The notes under the pieces are model-generated. The model worked only from the letters and a program-made list of their open reading frames with translations. It ran no database searches and was not told where the DNA came from. DNA of 46,990 nucleotides from JABMMZ01 sp040403495 (GTDB lineage Bacteria > Bacteroidota > Bacteroidia > NS11-12g > UBA955). Shown here in pieces: positions 26,066-35,345 of the stretch (positions within the stretch are counted from its first letter, which is position 1; each line of letters begins with the position of its first letter). Location: assembly GCA_040403495.1 (NCBI GenBank), contig JBBAKM010000024.1, positions 1 to 46,990 on the forward strand, written 5' to 3'. Both the position numbers and the translations under genes were made by a program.

Positions 26066-27913
26066 ATGAAAAATTTAAGTTTAATCATAGTACTTATGTT
26101 TGGTTTATCGCTTGTAGCGCAAACCAATACACCAATTTTAGAAAGAAAAATATCTTTAAAAATAAGTAATCAAAAGTTGGGTTATGTTTTAGAAGTGATT
26201 TCAGAAACAGCTGGATTTAGTTTCTCATATTCTAATCAAATTTTTAATCCCAATCAAACTATTACATTGTTTGCAGAGAATAGAACCGTTAAAGTGATTC
26301 TAGATCAATTGTTTAAAGACCAAGTGACCTATCAACAAATAGGTAATCATTTGGTATTGCAGAAAAAAGTAGTACCCAAAATTGTGAAACAAAACAGTAG
26401 TTCAATCCCTTCAAAATACCAATTTATAGTTTCAGGATATATAAGAGATACTCAAACCGGTTCACCCATAACTAATGTAAGTATCTATGAAAAACACTCC
26501 TTAACTTCTGCTTTCTCGGGTGATTTTGGGTATTATAAAATTAATATCACTTCAAAATCGCCGAAATTATTGCTCAATTATTCAAACAGTGAATATCAAG
26601 ATACTGCAATAAGTATTGATTTTGAAAACAATGGTGTTATTAGTTGTAATGTCAATTTGTTTAGTACTAAAGCTAACATAGAAGAAGTATTTCACGTGGT
26701 CGATTCTTCTGTTGTAATCACATTTACAGACAGCCAAACAAACAATAATCAATTGACTAAAAAGAGTGAAATTCAATCCACTAAAACAACATTTATAAAA
26801 CTTGAAGATTTAAATTGGGGGAAATGGGTAATGAGTAAATACCAATCCCTAAACGAGAAAAATATTATAGATTCTTTCGAAAGAAATTGGCAAGTCACAT
26901 TGATTCCTCCCATGGGTAGTAACGGTAAATTAAGTAGTTTAACAAGTAATAGACTTTCATTGAATTTATTGGCAGGATATAATGGCGGTTTACATGGTGT
27001 AGAATTTGGCGGATTGGTCAATATTATCCGTAAAGAGGTGCATGGTGTTCAGTTTGCGGGATTGTCAAATTTAGTTGGTGGAAATTACAATGGCGTTCAA
27101 TTTGCAGGTATTTCAAATCAAAATTTAAGCGAAACAAAAGGCGTTCAATTTGCAGGCATATCTAATTATAATAACTTGGCAAGTAGAGTTACACAATTTG
27201 CAGGTGTTTGTAATATAAACCGAGGTAATTTAGATGGGTTTCAAGCAGCGGGAGTATTGAATTTGGCAGCGTATAAAACCAATGCAGTTCAAATAGGAGG
27301 CGTAATAAATGTTGCCAATGAAATAAATGGCGGTCAAATAGCAGGTGTTATCAATATTGCCCGCAAAGTAAAAGGGTTTCAAATCGGGTTAATAAACATT
27401 GCTGACAGTGCAGAAGGTATGACTTTGGGTATAATAAACATTATTAGAAACGGAATACATCAGTTAGAAATCAATCAAAACGAAAACAATATGTTTGGAA
27501 TAGCATTTCGTTCAGGCACCAAGAAATTGCATAGCATTATTGCACTTAATTCCGAATGGCCTATTGCTAGCAGAAATTCAATGTTAGCGTATGGATTTGG
27601 ATTGGGCAGTAATTTTAAACTAAGCAAACTAATAAATTTAAACACAGGTATAATTTCACAACAATTGTCTAATAATTTCGAATCGGAAAATCTAAAGTTA
27701 CACAGCAGACTTTATGTAAACACAGAATTGACTTTATTCAAAGGGTTTTCGGTTTTTGCAGGAGCAACGGTTAATCATTTAATTGCAGATATTAACGATG
27801 TAGATTATCAATCAAAATTAAAAGACTTTGGAACAGCACCATTTTTAAGAATTGATGGCAATTATCCACAACACGCTTGGTTGGGTTATCAGTTTGGAAT
27901 AAGACTATTTTAA
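26066..27913 (+). CDS. STN-domain surface protein with LA_2272-like repeats
   Basis: A 615-residue exported protein (signal peptide MKNLSLIIVLMFGLSLVAQ). Residues about 30-110 are an STN (secretin/TonB short N-terminal) domain, about 125-200 a carboxypeptidase-regulatory-like beta sandwich (SGYIRDTQTGSPITNVSIYE). From about 315 to 465 there are tandem units of about 18-20 residues of the form GVQFAGxxN (GVQFAGLSN, GVQFAGISN, TQFAGVCN, FQAAGVLN, VQIGGVIN), as in LA_2272-type surface repeat proteins. The end (470-615) is beta rich and ends in a Phe, like an outer-membrane barrel. There is no plug or TonB-dependent barrel. It directly follows the sigma/anti-sigma pair and takes the place of the usual SusC/FecA receptor. 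Confidence 0.85.
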   Translation: MKNLSLIIVLMFGLSLVAQTNTPILERKISLKISNQKLGYVLEVISETAGFSFSYSNQIFNPNQTITLFAENRTVKVILDQLFKDQVTYQQIGNHLVLQKKVVPKIVKQNSSSIPSKYQFIVSGYIRDTQTGSPITNVSIYEKHSLTSAFSGDFGYYKINITSKSPKLLLNYSNSEYQDTAISIDFENNGVISCNVNLFSTKANIEEVFHVVDSSVVITFTDSQTNNNQLTKKSEIQSTKTTFIKLEDLNWGKWVMSKYQSLNEKNIIDSFERNWQVTLIPPMGSNGKLSSLTSNRLSLNLLAGYNGGLHGVEFGGLVNIIRKEVHGVQFAGLSNLVGGNYNGVQFAGISNQNLSETKGVQFAGISNYNNLASRVTQFAGVCNINRGNLDGFQAAGVLNLAAYKTNAVQIGGVINVANEINGGQIAGVINIARKVKGFQIGLINIADSAEGMTLGIINIIRNGIHQLEINQNENNMFGIAFRSGTKKLHSIIALNSEWPIASRNSMLAYGFGLGSNFKLSKLINLNTGIISQQLSNNFESENLKLHSRLYVNTELTLFKGFSVFAGATVNHLIADINDVDYQSKLKDFGTAPFLRIDGNYPQHAWLGYQFGIRLF

Positions 27914-28051
27914 TGAGTACCTAAATACAATTGTTGTTAAACAGACAATAAGATAAGATAAATGTATTATTAAGGATTTTATAGTGTGTTACGATTTGAA
28001 TTTAATTAATTTCAAAATTTTACGGAGAAGTCCTAAGTAAGTAAAAAACTT

Positions 28052-28315
28052 TTAATTAAGTTTTTCTTCAATCTTAGTAATTAGCTCATCTGGCAAATCA
28101 TAATATGAAATTTTTATTCTTTTGAAGGATGCTTCAATATTGAGGGTTATTAATCCATCGTGTTTATTTATTTCATGGTTTAATTCTTCTAATAAATTTT
28201 CATATAAAACTTTAATGTCATTAATTTTTTCAATTATCAAAGGGTGTTCGATTTCAAAAATAGTTTTTCCATCATAGTAAACACTAATAAAACTCTCTTT
28301 CTGGGCCATTTGCAT
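28052..28315 (-). CDS. Small hypothetical protein
   Basis: An 87-residue acidic protein with a strand-then-helix pattern (SFISVYYDGKTIFEIEH, then a long helix LIIEKINDIKVLYENLLEELNHEINKH) and a final beta/alpha segment. It has no signal peptide or membrane segment. I do not recognise a family. It lies alone, facing away from katG, and I see no TAnnTTTG box just upstream. Codon use looks like its neighbours, which supports it being real. Confidence 0.55.
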   Translation of the reverse strand: MQMAQKESFISVYYDGKTIFEIEHPLIIEKINDIKVLYENLLEELNHEINKHDGLITLNIEASFKRIKISYYDLPDELITKIEEKLN

Positions 28316-28713
28316 TAGATACTTTTATAAGAGTTTATTGTATTTTGTTTAGTTTTTTTAGTTTGTATTGTTTTGTTTATTTTGTTGTTATATAGGTAAT
28401 TCTCTGTCATCTGGTACAAATTAATTGAAAATTATTTATTTATGCAACTTTTTGTCATTAATTTGTATTAATTTTTTATTTTTTGACCATTTTTTTATGG
28501 TATATATATGTAATTTAGGGTATAATATTTTAATATTAATAATATTATTAGTTTTTTGCGTGAGTTTTACATACATTTGAATAGTACAGTTTGCTTTAAA
28601 TAGATACTCCTATTATATATATAACTTATATTAATATTTTAAATATTGATTTTATTTATAAGTTATACTTAACTTACTTTGCAGTCGTTAATAATAAATT
28701 TAACCAAAAAAAT
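28316..28713. other. Gene-free AT-rich region upstream of katG
   Basis: About 400 bases of very AT-rich DNA between two divergent genes with no credible open frame. The only promoter-like motif I see is TTACTTTGC near 28674-28682, about 32 bases before katG, an imperfect -7 box. No strong hairpin or operator stands out by eye. Confidence 0.5.
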
Positions 28714-31008
28714 ATGAAAAAAATAATTCTTAGTATTGCCATTGTAGTCAGCAGTTCTGCCTACAGTCAACCAAGTGGCACGGAAGGGGATAAATGTCCT
28801 TTCCACTTTGGACAAACAGCCTCAGGGGATCAAACCTCTGTTGTTAGTGAAAATGCCCCAAAAGGAATGACGAATAAGCCCGTTTCTAATCTTGATTGGT
28901 GGCCAAATCAATTAGACCTTAATGTATTAAGACAAAACTCTTCGCTTTCTAACCCTTTGGGTAATCAGTTTAATTACACTCATGCTTTTACTAGTCTTGA
29001 ATACAATGCCTTAAAAGAAGATATCAAAGCCATATTAACCCAGTCGCAAGATTGGTGGCCTGCCGACTTTGGCAACTATGGTCCATTGTTTATTCGTATG
29101 GCTTGGCACAGTGCTGGAACCTACCGAACTGGCGACGGAAGAGGAGGTGCATGCGCAGGACAACAACGTTTTGCACCGCTTAACAGTTGGCCTGACAATG
29201 GTAATTTGGATAAAGCACGCAGATTACTTTGGCCAATCAAACAAAAATATGGTCAAAAAATATCTTGGGCAGATTTGATGATACTAACAGGAAACGTAGC
29301 ACTAGAATCGATGGGATTTAAAACCTTTGGTTTTGCTGGCGGAAGAGCTGATGTTTGGGAGCCTGAATACAATGTTTATTGGGGTTCTGAAACCAAAATG
29401 TTGGATGATAAAAGATACACTGAAGATCGTAAACTCGAAAATCCATTAGCTGCTGTTCAAATGGGATTAATTTATGTTAATCCCGAAGGTCCCAATGGAA
29501 ATCCTGACCCAATTGCTGCTGCTAAAGACATTCGTGAAACCTTCGGAAGAATGGGTATGAATGATGAAGAAACCGTTGCTTTAATTGCGGGTGGACACAC
29601 ATTAGGAAAAACACACGGTGCCGGTCCAGCTTCGCATGTAGGTCATGAACCCGAAGCGGCAAGTATAGAATCACAAGGTTTAGGTTGGCACAGTACCTAC
29701 AAATCTGGTAAAGGCAAAGATGCTATCACCTCTGGTTTGGAAGTTACTTGGACGTCTACACCTACTAAATGGAGCAACTCGTTTTTTAATATTTTGTTTG
29801 CTTACGATTGGGAATTAACCAAAAGTCCAGCAGGAGCACACCAATGGGTTGCCAAAAATGGAGACAGTATCATACCAGATGCATTTGACAAAGGTAAATA
29901 TCATTTGCCTACCATGTTAACAACCGATTTATCGTTGCGTTTTGACCCAATCTATGAAAAAATATCAAGAAAGTTCAAAGACAATCCTGCTGCATTCGAC
30001 GATGCATTTGCGCGTGCTTGGTTCAAATTAACACACCGTGACATGGGTCCTCGTGCTTTATACCTTGGGCCAGAAGTGCCAAAAGAAGAGTTAATTTGGC
30101 AAGACCCTATTCCAGCTGTTAATCACGAATTGGTAAACGACAAAGATGTTGAAGACCTTAAAAAAATAATATTGAATTCAGGATTAAGTACAAGCGAACT
30201 TATTTCTACAGCTTGGGCCTCTGCCTCAACTTTCAGAGGGTCAGACAAAAGAGGTGGTGCTAATGGCGCAAGAATACAATTGTTACCTCAAAGAAATTGG
30301 GAAGCAAATAATCCTGCTCAGTTGGACAAAGTTTTAAAAGTATATGAAGGCATCCAAAAGAACTTCAATGCCAAATCAAAAACTAAAAAAATATCAATGG
30401 CTGATTTAATCGTATTGGGTGGAAACGCAGCGGTTGAGAAATCAGCTAAAGAGGCCGGTTATACCATTAAAGTTCCTTTTACCCCGGGTAGAATGGATGC
30501 TACGCAAGAACAAACAGACGTTAATAGTATGGCAGTACTTGAGCCAATTGCAGATGGATTCCGTAATTACACCAAAAATCAATACACGGTTTCTACTGAA
30601 GAATTATTGGTTGACAAAGCGCAATTATTGAAATTGACTGCTCCAGAAATGACCGTTTTATTGGGTGGAATGAGAGTATTAGATGCTAACTACAACCAAT
30701 CTAAATTGGGCGTATTAACAACACAACCGGGTAAACTTAACAATGCATTTTTTGTAAATTTACTAGACATGAATATTGTTTGGAAAGCTACTAATGATAC
30801 CAAAGAGGTGTTTGAAGGCAGAGACAGAAAAACAGGTGAGTTAAAATGGACTGCTTCAAGAGCTGATTTAATCTTTGGATCACACTCAGAGTTAAGAGCA
30901 TTGGCAGAAGTGTATGCAAGTGCAGATGCGAAAGACAAATTCATCAATGATTTTGTTCAAGCGTGGAACAAAGTAATGAATGCAGACAGATTTGACTTGA
31001 AAAAATAA
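28714..31008 (+). CDS. katG: Exported catalase-peroxidase KatG
   Basis: A 764-residue class I haem peroxidase breaking down hydrogen peroxide. The N-terminal catalytic domain has the distal Arg-Trp-His (FIRMAWHSAGTYRTGDGRGG), the crosslink Tyr in LIYVNPEGPNGNPDP and Met in FGRMGMNDEE, and the proximal haem His in ALIAGGHTLGKTHGAGP; the C-terminal copy lacking haem starts near residue 430 and is complete. The usual KatG start (GKCPFHFG-like, residues 27-33 here) is preceded by a clear signal peptide, MKKIILSIAIVVSSSAYSQ, so this enzyme is predicted to act in the periplasm. It has its own long upstream region and two terminator hairpins behind it, so it is monocistronic. Confidence 0.96.
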   Translation: MKKIILSIAIVVSSSAYSQPSGTEGDKCPFHFGQTASGDQTSVVSENAPKGMTNKPVSNLDWWPNQLDLNVLRQNSSLSNPLGNQFNYTHAFTSLEYNALKEDIKAILTQSQDWWPADFGNYGPLFIRMAWHSAGTYRTGDGRGGACAGQQRFAPLNSWPDNGNLDKARRLLWPIKQKYGQKISWADLMILTGNVALESMGFKTFGFAGGRADVWEPEYNVYWGSETKMLDDKRYTEDRKLENPLAAVQMGLIYVNPEGPNGNPDPIAAAKDIRETFGRMGMNDEETVALIAGGHTLGKTHGAGPASHVGHEPEAASIESQGLGWHSTYKSGKGKDAITSGLEVTWTSTPTKWSNSFFNILFAYDWELTKSPAGAHQWVAKNGDSIIPDAFDKGKYHLPTMLTTDLSLRFDPIYEKISRKFKDNPAAFDDAFARAWFKLTHRDMGPRALYLGPEVPKEELIWQDPIPAVNHELVNDKDVEDLKKIILNSGLSTSELISTAWASASTFRGSDKRGGANGARIQLLPQRNWEANNPAQLDKVLKVYEGIQKNFNAKSKTKKISMADLIVLGGNAAVEKSAKEAGYTIKVPFTPGRMDATQEQTDVNSMAVLEPIADGFRNYTKNQYTVSTEELLVDKAQLLKLTAPEMTVLLGGMRVLDANYNQSKLGVLTTQPGKLNNAFFVNLLDMNIVWKATNDTKEVFEGRDRKTGELKWTASRADLIFGSHSELRALAEVYASADAKDKFINDFVQAWNKVMNADRFDLKK

Positions 31009-31025
31009 GAGATTTAATCTTAATA

Positions 31026-31060
31026 AAAAAAACCTCCCACTAAAAAAGGGAGGTTTTTTT
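31026..31060 (+). terminator. Intrinsic terminator of katG
   Basis: CCTCCC (31033-31038) pairs with GGGAGG (31048-31053), flanked by an A-run and a T-run of seven that extend the stem. The stop codon of katG is about 20 bases upstream. Confidence 0.9.
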
Positions 31061-31096
31061 ATGTCTTTTATTTCATAAAACTAGAACCGTATTAAA

Positions 31097-31126
31097 TACA
31101 AAAAGGGAGCGAACTCCCTTTTTGTA
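31097..31126. terminator. Second perfect hairpin behind katG
   Basis: A perfect 13-base inverted repeat (TACAAAAAGGGAG at 31097-31109, its complement at 31114-31126) around a CGAA tetraloop. It carries T-runs on both strands, so it can terminate katG readthrough and oncoming transcription from the convergent matrixin gene. Confidence 0.75.
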
Positions 31127-31282
31127 AAAACTAAAACTATGAAAACACTCCCCATAAGGGAACATAATGAAACAAAAGTAAGGGTTTTTTATTAATTTCC
31201 AAATTAATTTTTTACCATAAAATTTAATTGTCAAACTAAAGGAATGAATTCTCTAATTAGATGAATAAATGCTTTAATTTTA

Positions 31283-32530
31283 TTATTGAATTATCAAACG
31301 ATGATAGGTGTAGCCATTAGATGATTTTAAACCAACTATATAGATTCCTGAAGGAAGGTTTGAAGGAAGTGGTATTTTTTCCGAAGATTCAATTTTAGTA
31401 TTTAAACAGATTTTGCCGAGAATATTTCTTATTTCAATATCCGTAGGAATTTCAGATAAAAGATTGATTTGAATATAGTTTTTGGCAGGATTTGGATACA
31501 AAACCTCACGTTTGATTTCAGATTCTTTCACTTGAAGTCTTTCATTATAAACATCTTCACAATTTGTGATTTGTTTCATTGGATTAATACCACAGGCACG
31601 AAAAGTAAAGTTTTGGCTCAGTTGAATGTAATGTTGAATTGCCTTTTGTTCTGAGCTTGTAATAGAGTCTCTACTGCACCAGTTATCCGAGGGTAGGTTT
31701 GTTACAGTAGGATACATGCTTTCTCCCAATTCATTAACGTGGCCCAAACCCAAAGAGTGGCCAATTTCATGGTATAGCACATACCTAAATTTTGCAGTGC
31801 CAGATGGTGGTTGACCTTTTCCATAGTACCAGTTTTGTGAAGTGCTGAAGCGAAGAAGTTGAGTTTGGTAATTATAAAATGTTTCTGCCCCTAAAATGCA
31901 TGATGTCCATAGTTTGTCATTGAATCCAACTACATTTAGGGAAGAATCAGGCGCTAAAATATGTATCTCTTGATTTAAATTAAGTGGAACCCATTTTGTT
32001 AGTGGTTCGATAATATAATTGACTCCTGTTTTGCAACGAAATTCCCTCATAACATCAGCAATAGCCTCTTTTATTTCTGGATTATTCCAATAAACAGGAT
32101 GCACAAACCATGTTACCCCTCCTTTTTTGTTGTTATCGGTTAGCAAATTATAAACAAGTGGATTGGCATTTCTGTATCCCAAGTTGGCATTTACTTTTAG
32201 AGTTTCAGTTGATAAGTATTCATTCCCGTTAATATTTAATTTAATTTTATTCGAAAAAGCCACTGGCATTTCTAATTGAATCTCTGTATTACTCCAACTT
32301 AAATATTTATATTGATTTGAAGTTGTAACGTCTGAATAGGTATTGCTTTCTTGAAAAAAAGAAACATAAGAACTCCCTTGTACATTGCCAAATCCACTGC
32401 CTGTAATAGTAAGTATTTCGCCCTTACCACCTATGATGTTCTTAGGCGAAAAAGAATTGATTTGTTGTGAGTTTGAATGATGAATAACCCCAATAGTGGT
32501 TAATGTGGTTAGGATCAATTTTTTAATCAT
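31283..32530 (-). CDS. Matrixin-like zinc metalloprotease with T9SS sorting domain
   Basis: A 415-residue secreted protein. A signal peptide (1-21) leads to an IPT/TIG beta-sandwich (about 25-115, SPKNIIGGKGEILTITGSGFG). The metzincin catalytic domain (about 125-320) has H254-E255-I-G-H258-S-L-G-L-G-H264 as zinc ligands and general base, followed by the Met-turn ESMYP (M282). The last 75 residues (VLYPNPAKNYIQIN through YTYHRLIIQ) form a type A T9SS C-terminal domain. It is expected to be exported across both membranes. It stands alone, convergent with katG. Confidence 0.92.
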   Translation of the reverse strand: MIKKLILTTLTTIGVIHHSNSQQINSFSPKNIIGGKGEILTITGSGFGNVQGSSYVSFFQESNTYSDVTTSNQYKYLSWSNTEIQLEMPVAFSNKIKLNINGNEYLSTETLKVNANLGYRNANPLVYNLLTDNNKKGGVTWFVHPVYWNNPEIKEAIADVMREFRCKTGVNYIIEPLTKWVPLNLNQEIHILAPDSSLNVVGFNDKLWTSCILGAETFYNYQTQLLRFSTSQNWYYGKGQPPSGTAKFRYVLYHEIGHSLGLGHVNELGESMYPTVTNLPSDNWCSRDSITSSEQKAIQHYIQLSQNFTFRACGINPMKQITNCEDVYNERLQVKESEIKREVLYPNPAKNYIQINLLSEIPTDIEIRNILGKICLNTKIESSEKIPLPSNLPSGIYIVGLKSSNGYTYHRLIIQ

Positions 32531-32552
32531 ATTGATTTTCTTAAATATTTCA

Positions 32553-32560
32553 CAAATGTA
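32553..32560 (-). promoter_or_regulatory. -7 box of the matrixin gene
   Basis: TACATTTG on the minus strand fits TAnnTTTG and lies 22 bases before the ATG at 32530. No clear -33 TTG at normal spacing. Confidence 0.45.
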
Positions 32561-32712
32561 TTGACTTAATCTGTTACTTAAAATAGTACTTCAATCATTT
32601 TTCTCATTATAAATTTTACTCCTTATTGGATATATAAATAATAATATAAACTTAATTTTTGATACAAGATTATGCTTAAAGCTGTAATTCGTTATCTATT
32701 TGTTAAATGTTA

Positions 32713-32720
32713 TAACTTTG
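32713..32720 (+). promoter_or_regulatory. -7 box directly before a GNAT gene
   Basis: TAACTTTG ends four bases before the ATG at 32725, so transcription is predicted to begin at or next to the start codon (leaderless mRNA). Confidence 0.5.
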
Positions 32721-32724
32721 TCAA

Positions 32725-33240
32725 ATGATTCGACGTGGTAATTTGGGTGATGTAAAACTTTTACAGGAAATAGGAAGGAAGACTTTCGATGATACTTTTG
32801 GCAATACATGTACGAAGGAAGACATGAAAGGCGTTTTAGACTTGTATTTTAATCCCACACAAGTTGAGATAGAATTGCTAGACGATAATGATAACTTTTT
32901 CTTCTTTGAAGAAGAGGGGATAATAAAAGGGTATATGAGAATCAATACAAAACATGACTGTCCGTTAGAGGCATTTCAAAACAAGAAAGCTATTGAATTG
33001 GTAAGATTGTATGTATTAAAAGAATTTCATGGAATGGGAATAGCGAATAAGTTGATGGATTTTGCATTCGATTTTGCCCGAAAGAATGGTTTCAATATGA
33101 TGTATTTATCGGTTTGGGAATATAATTTCCGCGCCCGAGGATTTTACGAAAAACACGGCTTTTTGAATTCAGGAATAGAAAATGATTTCCCTTTAGGTTC
33201 AACCCCCCAAACAGACTATTGGTTTGTGAAGGAGTTATAA
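32725..33240 (+). CDS. GNAT family N-acetyltransferase
   Basis: A 171-residue single-domain GNAT acetyltransferase. It starts MIRRGNLGDVKLLQEIGRKT, a normal GNAT beginning, so the start is well placed although only 4 bases separate it from the -7 box. The acetyl-CoA motif A is IELVRLYVLKEFHGMGIANK (residues about 92-111), followed by the motif B MYLSVWEYNFRARGFYEKHGF. The acceptor is unknown; the closest general type is the PaiA/RimI-like protein or small-amine acetyltransferase. Confidence 0.88.
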   Translation: MIRRGNLGDVKLLQEIGRKTFDDTFGNTCTKEDMKGVLDLYFNPTQVEIELLDDNDNFFFFEEEGIIKGYMRINTKHDCPLEAFQNKKAIELVRLYVLKEFHGMGIANKLMDFAFDFARKNGFNMMYLSVWEYNFRARGFYEKHGFLNSGIENDFPLGSTPQTDYWFVKEL

Positions 33241-33266
33241 AAAACCTTTTTAGATATTTTTATTTT

Positions 33267-33626
33267 CTACACACTTCTGCGAGATATTTCTTTTCCATTG
33301 ACCTCATAAGCGATTATAAATCTACCTTTGATGATGTAAATAGTATTTCCATTGACATTTTTAAACTTGTCATTTGAATTGATAGAGAATCTGCCTTTTT
33401 CTTTTCCTTTAGCATCATATGAAATAATAAAGTTGCTTTTTTTAATGACAATGATAGTGGATGAAAAGCCTAAAAGTACATCAGATGAGTTAATGGAAAA
33501 GCGACCAACTTCCTTGTAGCCATCATAAGAAATAATGAAATTACCTTTTTGTTGAACATCACCTATTTGAGCATTTGCGTTTACAAATATTAGCAGGAAT
33601 GTAGCTATTAAGATGATTTGCTTCAT
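33267..33626 (-). CDS. Small secreted repeat protein
   Basis: A 119-residue protein with a signal peptide (MKQIILIATFLLIFVNANA-Q) followed by two and a half repeats of about 36 residues: GNFIISYDGYKEVGRFSINS, SNFIISYDAKGKEKGRFSIN, then GRFIIAYEVNGKEISRRS. Each unit predicts a beta hairpin with a 'FIISYD...GRFSI' core, suggesting a small beta-meander exported to the periplasm or surface. I do not recognise a named family. It is convergent with the GNAT gene, 26 bases apart. Confidence 0.75.
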   Translation of the reverse strand: MKQIILIATFLLIFVNANAQIGDVQQKGNFIISYDGYKEVGRFSINSSDVLLGFSSTIIVIKKSNFIISYDAKGKEKGRFSINSNDKFKNVNGNTIYIIKGRFIIAYEVNGKEISRRSV

Positions 33627-33755
33627 TTGGTATGATTTTAATTACAACTTTAAGTAAAATCTTCGATTTTTAAAATAATATTAAATTTTAGGATTAACAA
33701 TAATCAATAAATTATTAAATTCACACCCTCAATTCAATTAAAGTAAGAATATAAT

Positions 33756-35264
33756 TTGGAAAACTTTGTAAAATATTTAAACTCCATTATTTGGAGCAAT
33801 GCACTAATTTATTTGTTACTCATAACAGGGGTTTATTTCTCTATTCAGATGCGTTTTTTTCAAGTCAGACTTTTTAAAGAAATGATAAAGCAAATGTTTG
33901 GTAGCACTAAATCAACAGCTGGTATTTCATCTTTTCAATCTTTGGCAGTTTCTTTGGCTGGTAGAGTAGGTACAGGTAATATTGCAGGTGTTGCAACAGC
34001 CATTTATATTGGCGGCCCCGGAGCTGTTTTTTGGATGTGGCTTGTGGCATTTTTGGGTTCCGGTTCTGCTTTTATAGAATCTACCCTTGGTCAAATATAC
34101 AAAGTAAAGGAGAATGGAGAATACAGAGGAGGCCCAGCATTTTACATTGAAAAAGGATTTAAAAATAAATCGATTGGTAAATGGTATGCTATCGTTTTTG
34201 CCATTTCAACTATTTTAGCTTGCGGATTGTTACTGCCCGGGGTGCAGTCAAATAGTATAGCATCTGCTATTAAAAGTGCATTTGATATTAAATATGTCTA
34301 TACAGGAATAGTACTTGCCGCGCTTTTAGGACTGGTTATTTTTGGAGGGATTAAAAATATCGCTAAAGTGGCCGAATTCGTGGTTCCTTTTATGGCATCA
34401 GCATATATTTTAGTTGCACTAATCATTATGGGTATGAATTATGAAAGAATCCCAGAAATTTTTAGTTTGATTATGAGTAGTGCTTTTGGTTTAAAAGCAT
34501 CATTTGCAGGAATAATAGGTGCAATGATTACAATAGGTGTAAAGCGTGGTGTTTATAGCAATGAAGCTGGGCAAGGAACTGGTCCCCATCCTTCTTCTGC
34601 TGCTGAAGTATCGCATCCTGCTAAACAAGGCTTGGTTCAGGCTTTCTCTGTATACGTTGATACACTTTTTGTTTGTTCAGCCACTGCCTTTATGATATTA
34701 ATTACGGGTATGTACAATGTAAAGGGTGCAGACGGCAATTTAATTGTAGATAATGGCATATATTATGTTCAGGCTGGTGTTAAGCAAGTGGATGGAAGCC
34801 CTACCTACACGCAGGCTGCAATTGATAAAGCTTTCAGTACAGGACAAGAGACATTTCATCCTGGTTATGTAGGAACGGGGAGTTATTTTGTAGCAATTGC
34901 TTTGTTTTTCTTTGCCTTTACTACACTAATGGCATACTATTACATTGCAGAAACCAATCTGGCTTACCTCACTCAAAAAAAACGTGCACCTGTTTTACTC
35001 TTTTTATTAAAACTAGCCATCATGGCTGCTGTTTACTTGGGTTGTGTCCGTGCAGCAACCATTGCATGGGATCTTGGAGATATGGGGGTTGGTATTATGG
35101 CATGGTTAAATGTAATCGCTATTATCATTCTCCAAAAACCAGCGTTGCTTGCTTTTAAAGATTTTGAAAGACAAAGAAAAGAAGGAAAAGACCCAGTTTT
35201 CAGTCCAACTGACTTAGGGATAAAGAATGCAGATTTTTGGGAAAATGAATATGGTAAAGGTTAA
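33756..35264 (+). CDS. Alanine/glycine:cation symporter (AGCS family)
   Basis: A 502-residue inner-membrane transporter with about ten or eleven membrane helices. The AGCS signature is clear: SLAGRVGTGNIAGVATAIYI followed by GGPGAVFWMW, and the GVKRGVYSNEAGQGTGPHPSSAAE loop. It imports alanine or glycine with Na+ (or H+). The start is TTG 33756, giving MENFVKYLNSIIWSNALIYL, which matches the family N-terminus; no ATG is suitable. A periplasmic insertion with acidic residues (around 330-375) is typical of Bacteroidota members. The gene ends 81 bases before mtnN and has its own start region. Confidence 0.9.
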   Translation: MENFVKYLNSIIWSNALIYLLLITGVYFSIQMRFFQVRLFKEMIKQMFGSTKSTAGISSFQSLAVSLAGRVGTGNIAGVATAIYIGGPGAVFWMWLVAFLGSGSAFIESTLGQIYKVKENGEYRGGPAFYIEKGFKNKSIGKWYAIVFAISTILACGLLLPGVQSNSIASAIKSAFDIKYVYTGIVLAALLGLVIFGGIKNIAKVAEFVVPFMASAYILVALIIMGMNYERIPEIFSLIMSSAFGLKASFAGIIGAMITIGVKRGVYSNEAGQGTGPHPSSAAEVSHPAKQGLVQAFSVYVDTLFVCSATAFMILITGMYNVKGADGNLIVDNGIYYVQAGVKQVDGSPTYTQAAIDKAFSTGQETFHPGYVGTGSYFVAIALFFFAFTTLMAYYYIAETNLAYLTQKKRAPVLLFLLKLAIMAAVYLGCVRAATIAWDLGDMGVGIMAWLNVIAIIILQKPALLAFKDFERQRKEGKDPVFSPTDLGIKNADFWENEYGKG

Positions 35265-35332
35265 AAAATCAACTAATCCAATCTGTTAATAATGCATGTC
35301 AAGTAGTTATAAAAGCCGTATGTTTTAACTTG

Positions 35333-35340
35333 TATATTTG
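35333..35340 (+). promoter_or_regulatory. -7 box of the mtnN operon
   Basis: TATATTTG ends five bases before the ATG at 35346, predicting a leaderless or nearly leaderless mtnN mRNA. Confidence 0.5.
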
Positions 35341-35345
35341 CCCGA

